Assembly (NCBI GenBank): GCA_013407085.1
Contig: JACCGJ010018343.1
Span: 124,001-188,000, forward strand
Origin: Atriophallophorus winterbourni
Taxonomy: Eukaryota; Platyhelminthes; Trematoda; Plagiorchiida; Microphallidae
DNA length: 64,000 bases
Reading direction: 5' to 3'
Below the pieces are notes generated by a model, which was not told the DNA's origin, searched no databases, and was given only the letters and a program-made list of their open reading frames with translations. Shown here one piece after another: positions 49,401 to 61,400 of this stretch. The first letter of the stretch is position 1; the number at the start of each line of letters is the position of its first letter. The position numbers and the translations under genes are program-made.

Positions 49401-52400
49401 CGCTATCTACCAAAATATAACATGATATTGTCAATCATAATCAATACCGTACATATTGTTCCCGTCAATCTACATTATGCTACTCTCAAAATGATGACTA
49501 AACTTGTATTGGGGACCATAATAGTTACACGTTTTCGTGTTGACTTTTGACTCTTTCAGCAAGAAAATCGCTACCAAAACACTTAAATCAATCCCAGGGA
49601 TCCGAATTGTGTCGGTCAATAATAGCGAGGCGGAAATATGGTGGCCAATACTGAAAGAAGCTGACAGCTGCCTGAGCAGCGTTTCTGGAGGTAACTAAAA
49701 AAGAGTTCCAATAATTTATAACAAATGACTTAATTCTGAATAGTTGTTAAATCGAAATCGGATCTTGAGGAAAAATTGCAGCAGACATAAAAACCTCATC
49801 AACACTCGGTTGCTTATGCAGATTTGGTTGTCAAATTCTATATTTTTGTTTGCTTTCCATCAAACCTTACTGTATGATAAATAATTTGACACCAGGAACG
49901 AAGATGATTATCAAGATAAAACCTGGAATTCCGATATAAATATCGATACAAGCAACTCATTATGTGTTTTAACAGAGATTATAAAACCTTGGCAATCCAC
50001 CAGAAGTGTAAGTTTGAAATTATTTGAATCTATAAATAGCCGCCAGGTGTCCTACTTACGGTGATTATTTCGATATATTTCATCGGTAGATATTGGTCGT
50101 ACCCTTAGAACAGTTACCAGAAGTTCCTTAACGGTGGATGATTCCGCCCAATAAGCCTAGAAATAGTGGAAAATAAGTGAACAATTTTTACTAAAAACCC
50201 AATGTTAATCAAAGAGCTAGAAACGGTTAGATAAAAAACTATACTATAGAGACAGAAAAATAAAAAGCTGTAAAATTTATCTGGGATCGATTTACAATGA
50301 TTTCTTGTTCTCTTAATCATCCGACAACCTAAACTATACTATTTTACTACTATTTTTGAACATCGCACACTTTTGTTAGACATTGTGTAACTGTTCTCAT
50401 GAATATTTAAATTTTTTAGCCAACCAGGAAAGCGAATCTGCATCCACCGTATCCTGTACACCACAATCCAAAATCCACATCAGCAATCTCAGCCCGGGTA
50501 ATTTGTACTGGATAACTGTGCGTTTGTTTGCCGGGGGAATCGAAAAGTGGGCTAACACTTTGGCAGTAAAAACTCATTCCTTCGCACCAAGTAAGTTTCC
50601 CAGCTTGATTAACTGATTCTTGACAAATGTAGACTCTAAGGTTTTATCGTATATTACATTTTCGGACAGCACAATACTTTGCCCTTGATGGATTTCGCAG
50701 AACTGCCATCACAAGTCGGTTGTCAGTGTCCTTGTAGGGCTGGTTGCAAGTAATGAAAATACTAACAACTCGACCAGGAATGCGTTCTGCGGATTACTGC
50801 TTGATACTGAAGAAGTTTCTGGGTTTACATGAGGGAATTGCCCGAAAATAAACAAATCTGTTGCAATAGCTTTACATCCATCTAAAGTAATGATGCAAAA
50901 TTTGCATGGAATCCCAATGACATCGGATGTTGTAGATGTTAAAATATAACAGCTTACGTCAGCTACACTGCATTTACAAACGTTTTCATTTCAAGCCAAA
51001 GCAAATCGCTGTAAAAATTATCCTCATTGTTTTTCTCTTGGCAGTTCTCCGAACTTGTGTAGTTGATTTTGGACGTAAAATCACCAAAATGGAAGACATC
51101 ATCAGAAAAACAATGTTTCGAATATAAATGTCAATGAGTATCATTCGAATTGATGTATTCAGTCCGAATTCAACTACGATTTTTGACTGATATTCTTGCG
51201 TGTCATCGATTCTTGCATGTTCTCATCGGTTCGTATATGCTATCCGTTCGGGCGTTCTAATTTGTTAACTGCGGCATATCGTTAAAAGCGTATAATGAGG
51301 ATGATCGAATTTCTGAGCGCTCACATCCGTATCTGTCTGGCGTATTAGTGTTGGAGGCAGTACGATGATTTTCAGTGAACATCGAAAGCACAAAACTGTT
51401 CAGTGGAGTTAAAGAATATCGTACCGCGAAGTATGAGGTGTGCTAAACAGGCGCGAAATTCAAAATATATCATCTTGCAATTTAACTGAAATTTTATAGA
51501 GGTAGTTTGATACAAGTATAATCCTCAGTGTAGTACACCCTCATATTATTATACGCTTCTGTTTGCAATAGCTCAAAATTTATCATGCTAGTTTCGCTCG
51601 AATAACAAAGGAACACAGGCTATTGAACCTATAGACTCATTAATAACAGATTCCAATAATTTTGATTCCACTCACACATACTCACGTGCCATCGTAATCT
51701 TCCAGATATGCCTTCTCCTCCGGTGGATTTGAAAGTGCACTGCGTGAACAATCCTGGACTTTTGAAGACAGCGCTTTTGGAATGGGAACTTGAACCATAT
51801 TCTGAAGTTCCGCCTGAATTTATAATTGAATGGACTGCAGGCTATGATCGTTCTGCCAATGCACGGATTAACAATGAAATTGCAGGGCAGAGTATGGCAA
51901 ACAAAACCCAATTTTGGATCAGTAAGCACACAATTACGGCACGAATTGCAGCATTGAATCAAGTTCGACTAGGAAGATGGCAAAGTGTTTCCTCGGAAGA
52001 CGCGCTTCACATTAATCATTATGTTGGTTCAGATAATTGGATATATTTTACTGCGGTCGTATCGCTGTATTCGGATTTGGTATACCATTTTCGGGTTCGT
52101 TCAAAACTCAACGGGTCAATATCAGATGCATCAAATGTTTCGCCAATTCCCGAGTTGAAGTCATTAGATTTTTGTTACGTCCATCCAACCCCGGTTCAAT
52201 CAATACCAAATTTGTTGTTGGTTTACGCCACGGAAGAGAATCAATTAATGATTCGTTGGACAGTGAGTCTCGTGAAGGTTGCAGCATTTATCGGGTCTGA
52301 TAATTGTTTGCTTAAACAAAAATAGATGTGAAAAGCAGTTTTATTTTCTAAATGAAGCTGAACTATTCAATTAAATCGTCATTGATTTTTTTCTTAGTTT

Positions 52401-55400
52401 TCTCAATATACGTTGGAAAACAATACTACACTTTCGCATATTTAGATTTGTTATTGAGCCTACGTCGGAATACCAAATCTCGCATCAACAGGACCCTTTA
52501 AAATTTAAAGTAGACAACAAATATTGGGGCCACGTGAATTTTATTTCATACGGTGCCAAAATCTAATAAAATAGATGGCATGCATTCCTTTTCCAATAAT
52601 AAATCTCACATATTGCTTTAAATGGCATTAGTTTAAGATCGCGTCCAATTCCATTAAAATATCGTGTGCAATGTATCGGTTCTATGCTGCATAGTGGAAT
52701 CTATAAGCTCTATATGCATAGTGCAAAAGAATGTGGAAATTCGGATAGTTTATTTGTGAAGTAAAAACATATTTTTAGATGGTTATTTTCACTGGAGCAA
52801 AAGTATCATGTAGTTGGTTAATTTAAAATACAATTCATATGCTATTATGCAATATGTATTGTATTGTGTGCATACACATGAAAAATAAATTGAGCGCTTC
52901 AAGCTACAAATTCTGGTTTTTCGGTGATCTCATCCAAAATAATTACACATTACACATATATTCTCCCTATTTTACGGTTAGAATTCCCCAATTAGAGGGT
53001 TCTGAATAGCGGAGTGCTTATTCTACCTAGCAAGTTTGTTTACGAACACATGTTCAACTGCTATAGATAGTGTGTGCTAATGCAGAGCTTTCTTTAGGCG
53101 TGTGAACCCAAAAACATGCTCTAACTCCGTGTTGTAGCTTAAAGTTTTATTGATAGATATTCGGTTTCACCTATCCGTTTGTCTAAATATCGATTTACAC
53201 TCTAACAATGTTGGTATAAATATTTCACTTCAATCTTTGAAATAAGAATACGTGATTACTTAATATTGTAACAACCAACTTTATTATGTTCCCTAATAAG
53301 CCCATACCAGACATTCTACATGGAGGACCTGGATTCCATTATGAGCTGGCTGTTAGATGTGTATGCTGTTCAATTGACCAAACTTACAAAATGAACATTT
53401 CAGCAGAAAAATGTCAAGTCGAGCTCAATCCAACATCAAATATCGCGAGAAATGCATTCACGGAAGTTGGAAATTTCAATCTTTTACCATTCAAAAGATA
53501 TGAGGTTAGTCAAAAAGTTAATATTGATTGATACTATTCCACGTATACAAAATGTTTGTTATAATATTATACGAAAGAACAATCATTTATTACCATCTTT
53601 GATACAATAAACATTGCGATCCTGCTTCTGGGCCGATGAGATTAAAACCCTAGAAGCTTTTATTTGTAATAAAGATGTTCAGCTGGGTAGTCCTCAAAAG
53701 CTTGATAAATGAAACAGATTCCCGAGTTGACAGTTCCGGACGACCTTCATCAAAACCATATGGGCACACAATAAAAGATTGAGCATTATATATAGAATTC
53801 CTATAGTTATTCAAATATAAATTACAATCCAAGCCAAATAATTCAATCTCATTCAAATGATGTCTGAGATTCCGAAAACACCGAAGTTAATTATAAATTT
53901 CTTGGCATCTTCAAGATTCAAGAATTTATGGTCACAAAAAGCACATAGTTTCACAATTATTATATCATAGTAAATATTCGTTCAGGAAATAGGTATAAAA
54001 TAAACATGTAATGCCAAGTATAGTCAAGTTGTATAGTTACCATGAGTCAATACGCAGGTGTCGTCAAATCGTTATGCAGCAAATAAGTATCCAAATTTCG
54101 AATAAACGTTTCGACGCTGGGAGAGATGACAAGAGTTTCAGGTTGGGAATTCCAAAGGAAAAAGACACGTACACAATAAAAATATCGGCGATAGCTGATA
54201 CGGGAGCGTGGAATTTGCAGTGTCGCTGAGTGGCTGCGTGTATGACGTGACTTACGGTATTCGAATATGTGTTTTAAGGGATGATGTGGGGTATTTTATA
54301 TTTTATATGTCAGTATCACATCAAATATTAGTAACTGTACGAAGTAACTGGAAACTGTCAGCTCGAACCAGTACATCATTTCACATATCTGGGTTCAACC
54401 ATTGCGGATAACCTCTCGCTAGACACGGAAATTGATAAGCGGATTGGCAGAGCAGCTGTCATTTTGTCCCGATTGAACTCTCGTGTTTGCGGTAACTGCA
54501 AGCTGACTGTAAAGACAAAGATAGAAGAAGAAGAAGAAGAGAACTTTATTCGTTAAAACGAATTTTCAGTTAATCAAAATAGCTTAAACACAGAATTTCA
54601 ATACGAGTAAGGGGGACATCAAACTTTGATGGGAAAATTTGTGATTGCCAGTCACATTCAAAATCAAAACAGTTTCGGTTCCGTCTGCAGGCATGTATGA
54701 GTTTTCTTTCGCATTATTCTGACCGGCGCAGCAAATTCCCCATCCTTCAAAAAATAAAAATATTGCGCAGCGTTTAAAGCGTGCGGGGCATCAAACGTCC
54801 TTTGTTCACATGTTCACGACATGTTAAAACGTTTCAAAAACAAAAGCTTCCTTGTTGACTGAAAAAATAAAAATGCATGAAAACATTAATTTTGAGCACG
54901 GCCGATTCAAAGACCCCGCTCCAAAAGAAAAAGATGATGGTATACAGTGCGTGCGTACTAAATGCTTTACTATACGGCAGTGAAACCTGGGCCACCCACA
55001 CAAGACACGAACGGAAGCTGAATGCTTTTCATCTACGAAGCATCCGTCGTAACTTGAACATATCGTGGATGGACAGAGTGACTAACGCTGAAGTGCTTTC
55101 AAAAGCTGGTCTACATAGCATGTTCTTCCTATTACGTGACCGCCGCCTGCGGTGGCTTGGTGATATCTATAGAATGAAAAATGGTCGTATTCCGAAAGAT
55201 CTACTCCACGGTGAGTTGCAATTAGGAAGTCGACCATTGTTCAGACCGCACTTGCGGTACAAAGATGTTTGCAAAATAAATATGAAAGCTCTTGACATTG
55301 ACTCCGCAAGCTGGGAAGAACTTGCTCTTGACCGCTCACTTTGGAGGCATTGTGTAAAGCGTCGACTGCAAGCCAGGGAGAAGCAAATACAGCTCCTGGC

Positions 55401-58400
55401 TGCTGAACGCAGATCACGCCGCCGGCGTGCAACTGATGCAATACAAAAGAGTTCTGACTATCGTTGCAAGCGCTGCGGGAGAGATTGTTCCTCCCGAATC
55501 GGACTGTTTAGTCATACAAAAAGTTGCAAAACATGAAATTCATGCGATGTGATGTACATCCATGGTCGACATCGACCGACGGAGGCCAACAACAACAACA
55601 GATCACATCGCTTCGAAGGCTTCTTCGAAGGGGAGTTGGGAGCCTCAGTTTTTGCAATCGTTCCTCGTACGTTAGTTTCCGGAAACCTCTTAAGAGTTTG
55701 GTCGCGCGATGGTATATTTTGTCAAGCAATAGTATATTTTTTGTGACCACGGAGTTCAAGCTTGTGATGCATGCTCCATGGTTGGAAATATATAGGCTCT
55801 CATGATGGTGGGCAACGTTCCAGGCGAGAAGGTTCTGAAAATCCGTCGCAGCATACCTAGAAGCTTGGAAGCACGCTTGTAGATAACCTCACAATGCAGG
55901 CTGTTCTTCAGGCTGCCTTTCGATTCTGTCTAGCTCAAAATAGTCTGCCCAGAGTGATACTGGTATTGGAATGGCTTACCAATTTGCAACACCTAACATT
56001 TTTGAAAATTAAATGGCAAATTATTCCGTACCGACCATTCATGTAGAGCATCTAGATCACGTTGCAGCTGTACACAGTCCGCAGCTGTTTTTTGTCATCA
56101 GCAAAAAGAATCACCTTGCATGCGAGCGTCTCTGGTAGGTCGTTGATGTAAGCCAAGAAAAGAAAAGAAAGAAAAGTGTAGAAATGCATTCGGATTGAAA
56201 CTGCGACGTCGCACTCGCAAATAATTTAAATGGAAAATATGGCTTGGTGAAACTATAGCCTCTTAACCAACGAAACTACATGGGAAACCTTTTGAACACT
56301 TAGAAACCACGTTACTAAACTTATTAATGAAGACAAATCATATTATCAAGCTGATAAAATGTCTTAAATGGATTAGAATCTAAAGCTTCTTTACCAGATT
56401 GTGAACAAGCAGTTTTCAGTTCAACCAGGAGTTGTGGCCTTACAGATGCATCTGCAATGACCACCAATGCAGCTGATAACCCAAATGTTCTCATAAATTA
56501 TTATGCTATTTTGTCCGAAGAAAAGCGTAGATACATAACTGGATACAGAAGTAGAGCATTCTGTACCAAAGAAGAGGTGTTGGGAACTCTACTATCGTTG
56601 AATCTAAGATAATCGCCCGGTTCTGATGAAATTACACCAAATATACTAAAGCATTGTGCACGATATTTATGTGGACCTCTGACGGATTTATTTAACGAAT
56701 TACTGTCCAAAGTGTCATATCGATGGACTGGAAATTCGGTATAATCTCTCGAATTTTCAAAGGCGGAGCGCGTGCAGAGCCCGCAAATTACAGGCCTGTA
56801 ACCCTGCTGTACACGACTCCAAGGTGCACGAAAGGATCGTGATGAACAAACTGAGCAAATAATTTTAAGATACTCGGCTATGTTAGGGAGCGCAACATAG
56901 TTCTAAAAATGGATACTCCTGGCTAAGTAACCTCCTCCATACCGTTGACGTATCGTTTCTAGCATTAGATGTTGAGAACACCATCTATGTATGTTACCTC
57001 GATATGTTGAAAGCATTTGACCGCGTATATCACTTTATTCTGTGCAGAAGCTGTAACGAAGTGTTATCGTTGGCAGACTATTATTCTGGTTAGAAAATCA
57101 CCTGATTGATTGGCTTGTTTATGTATAAGAGAATGGTGCTTTGTCAAAGTCAGTATCCGTGTCGAGTAAAGTACCTCAGGAATATGTCCTCTAGCCTATG
57201 CACTACGCACTTTATGCCAATGACTTACCGGCTTTCATCAAATTTTAGGCAGTTCTGTTTGTGTATGATATAAAAGTGTGGTCTAGGATTAGTGAGATGG
57301 AAGACTGCGAAGTGCTCCAGAACGAGCTGGAAAATCTCCATTCTTGTTTCACAGAAAACACCTACTGTTCTATTTCTAAAAGTGCCACATGCTAAACCTT
57401 GGAAAATATTTGGATTTCCAATATTTTTTTGGTACACATAGCCTCTCGTGGACCATGGAGCAATGGGACATACGTATGTTGATAAGCAACACCCTGTGGA
57501 TTTCGAGCCAATGCAACTTCGTTTACCGCAAAAATCACAGAAATTGTCACTCGTGAATAGAATTTTCGGTTTGTTCCGAAACATTCAACTATCTGCATAA
57601 TAACTACGTACATCAGACTCACGAAGAAATATGCAGTTTAAGTATGGTCGATATGGCCTAGACAAGATCCTGTGGAATTTGCATAGATTAAACAATCGAG
57701 CTATCAACTTGTTGCCGTACTCAGCCAGAAATTATACAATAAGCGAATCAAAATCCTGAATTTATTCGACTATCCACGTCATCGTCTCCGAGAGGAGTTT
57801 GAATACCACAAATAATCCTACAAAATGCTTATTAAATCTGCGTGGCTCGTATAAGACAAAAGATCACACATTGACTCTCACAGTACGTAACTCGCGACTC
57901 AACTGTAGACGAGATTTTTGCCGTGCGAGTTATTTTTACCTTGAAGCATCCACCTGATTATGTTACAAATTAACCAAATCAAAAGATCTTCAGGAGATAG
58001 CTTGATGCCTTTTTGAGTCCTAACCCATGCATCGACGAAAACTATACAACTTAACCCCACAGACTCGATGTGTCATCCCACCAATCGTAAACAAATTCTG
58101 CCCTATGGAATTTTAACCAAAATCTTGAGTTGCTCGGTGTTAGGAGGGCACCCCCTGTCGTGTAGACAGTGAACGAACTATCGATTAATCGACCAATCAA
58201 GATCGATAGTGAGTTCCAATTGTGATTTTTATTCACTGTGATATTCACACATTTGCTCAATTGTGATACTCTTCGCATTCGGTGAATACACGAGTTCAGT
58301 GACGGTTGCGTTCTCTCTGACCACACTGGCTGGGCCAACAATAGTAAAGCACAGACATAACACTCGGTAAGGAAACAAATCACATTTTTCCTTGTTGTAA

Positions 58401-61400
58401 TAGTCTTAGTTCCCAAATTACTCTGTGTATTTTCTAAAGGTATATGCTTGTTTGACCGCTTACTGTTATCAATCGGTAATTTTTTCCCGCATCCGCCGAA
58501 TTGTAATCCAAATATATTTTTTCTTTAAAGGGCTTATTAATATGTCTTTAATACATTTTCTTTTTGCTTATTTAAATGATTCGAAATTTCCACAAACAGG
58601 CCGTTTTGACTGCGAAAAATTGGCATGGATCTTCGTCTTTAACCAGTATTGGTTATTCAAGCGAGCTAAAACCAACTTATCAAATGAAGCCACCAAATGT
58701 TATTTGGACTACGGCCAGCTATGTTCTACTGAAGTGGGATAAACCGGACAACGATTTGCTGGAAGCGCAAATTCATGGGTTTTTTAGAGGATTTCTACTC
58801 ACCTGGTGTCCCCTCTTCAGGGAAACGTTAGCGTGCCGGTCTGCTAATCAGCAGGTGGTAAGTTGCATCGAACATTCTCTTTATGCACTCCATGTCGATC
58901 ACTCTAATTTCCCGTGTATATTTTGTAGACTTTCTTGGTATCCAATACTTCGAGCACGGCGAACATCATTGACTATTCCTCCCTGGATGTTTCAAGATGT
59001 TTAACAGATGAAATGTTAGATAATGTCAAAGTCTATCGTTCCAAAAGCAGCCCAATCGCTTTAAAAGACCACGATCACTTCGCGCTTGTCAGTGGCTTGT
59101 CGTGGAATTCACACATCAAGATCCAAACGAGTGTACTTAATTCTAAGTACCATGGTATTCCCAGGTGAGCGGAGCCTATTCTTTCGTTATGGACGTTCAC
59201 ATAAGTTTATCTGAAATCGATGATAAATACTGAGCCTAATGTTCGGAAAAATGAACTGCTTGTTCGCTATACGAATAATTTTTATCTCAAATAAACGGTA
59301 ATTAATTGGGGGTTATAACCCGATACAATCTTGATATTTGGATTCAGAAATAAAATTTAGTTCTACTTTCAGATTCGGTCATTGAAATTTGACTTGAACA
59401 TGTTTTCGGGTCATTGATCCAGCAATAAACTTTCTCGTTGCACGGTCACTTGAAGATTACGTGTCGACTCATACCTTAGGTCAACCACTCCATCGCTTTT
59501 ACCCACGAATCCCATAACACACGCGAGCGTCGATAGGTCATTAAGGTTTCATTTCGCACACGGCAAAGTACAAAGGGTATTACCGATCATACCGATTCTA
59601 TGTAATCCTGAAACCAGGTTTGGCATTGTCATTCTCGGTCGCTTCGGCGTTCTTTGCTTTTGAGTTGTGCCAGTAGAGGGTATTATGCATATCGTTCTTG
59701 TTCACATGACAAAGGAATATTCGCTAATGCATTTCTGTCTCCACAATATAGTGCAAATGGAAAATCACACTTAGGCAATTAAAAAACCTATGAGCAATTA
59801 TAAACTCAACAATGTTCGGCAGCTTAGCTCTGCAAAAGTGCATGTTTGATAGCAGTTTCAAACTTGTCTCTGTTAGAATGACTTCTAATTGGATATCTTC
59901 CTTGGAATTACTCAAAAAATGTTTATGAAGCAGAAAAATAAAATGCTTTCTTGTAATACAATTTGTGTTTTAAATCTACGCATATATGTTATGACATTTC
60001 ATGATCGGGCTATGTTTTAAATATCTAAGGATTTATTCCATTCATGCCTTTATTTTGTGCTATTTGGTAAATTGATTGCCATGTCCCTCATAGAATTTCC
60101 CAATCCAATTTTTTACTCCTAAATTCGACATGGATATCTAAATTACATTAACCGTTTACAACTTTGTCATAAAATTATTTCAAAGTGTTTTACCATTCGT
60201 ATTTGTATTCTGACACAGTGAGGATGTGACGTTCAAGACTCTCAATCCAATGCCAAATTTTCAGCCAGTGCAGATTGGACGCAATTTTGTCAAGCTCGCT
60301 TGGTCAAATCCTGGTGTCGGATATACACATTATTATCTTGATATCATCGAAGGTTTGTTTTAATTGATCCGACAGAATTTTGGCAAAGCTACAAAATGTT
60401 ATACACCATACACAAGGTCAAATAGATGTGAATAAAAAGATTAATGTTTCAACAGTGCAAGTAAAAGAAAGTAGATCTTCGAAGTGATATGATTTATGCA
60501 GCTTTGTTGCTTCGTTATTGCACTCCAACGATTTTAAAACATAAAATAATTTGAGTTGAAACGGTTACTACAGCGTTCTACTCCGAGATTCACAAAGCTT
60601 CAATCCTTTGTATACCGCATATCAAATAGATGTTGTTGTAGTTGACCTCATTTAGATGGTATCGACCACGGATTGACATAACAAGCGCATGACGGTCCAT
60701 CCTCCACAACTTTTTAAATGACTAAACAGTTGGAATAGGCAAGAACGATCTCACACACAGCGATCAAATCAATATGTAGTACTCAGCTCATCTACGTCAC
60801 CTGCAAGCTGACGATGTGATAGATAATCAGCAGTCGAAAGCAGTTTCTTATCTGCCTTAGCGTGGATAAGAAGCTTAAAACAGTGTCTCAGAAAGATAGA
60901 GTTATTATGAAATCATAGAGTAAATGTCAAAAGTTTTCACGACTTTATGATAACGACTATATTCCGCAAATGCAGTCTACTCAAAAGTCGACTTCCTGAT
61001 TTGAACTCACAATATAGTAGATAATTTGGAATACGACCATTTGCCACTATGCACACGTTATCTCAGCCAGCGTAGGCGGTGCAGTCGCAGTTGGGTGAAC
61101 ATGCTCTGTAGACCAGCTTTGGGAAGCCCTCTAGAATTCGTTACTTGGTTCATCCACGATATGTTCAAGAGGCGACGGAAGCTTCGTAAATGAAAAACAT
61201 TCATGTGCTGCGTGGATAGGGTATCATTCACTGGCGTACGGTAGAGAATTTACTACGCTCGCGTTATACACCGACATCTTTGCCTTCACTGTCAACTTGC
61301 ACTTTCCCAAACACGAGAGACAAATTGGTTAAACTGACTGCTTTTAACAGTAATGAAAGGTGAAATAGATGTGAATACAATTATTAATGTTTCAAAATGG

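Larger units (their letters stand above)
53505..58599. other. Gene B intron 11, transposon-rich
   Basis: The largest intron of module 2. It holds a candidate relict exon (54058-54219), a sense RTE interrupted by another insert (54348-55600), an antisense CR1 piece (55601-56175), the duplicated CR1 remnant (56395-58030) and a solo LTR (58138-58362). Exon 12 follows in the correct phase. Confidence 0.8.

Noticed and set aside
49980..50010. Possible mini-exon between exons 8 and 9
   Set aside because: Exon 8 (phase 1 out) and exon 9 (phase 1 in) join directly to a sensible FN3 domain, and the gene A pair does the same.
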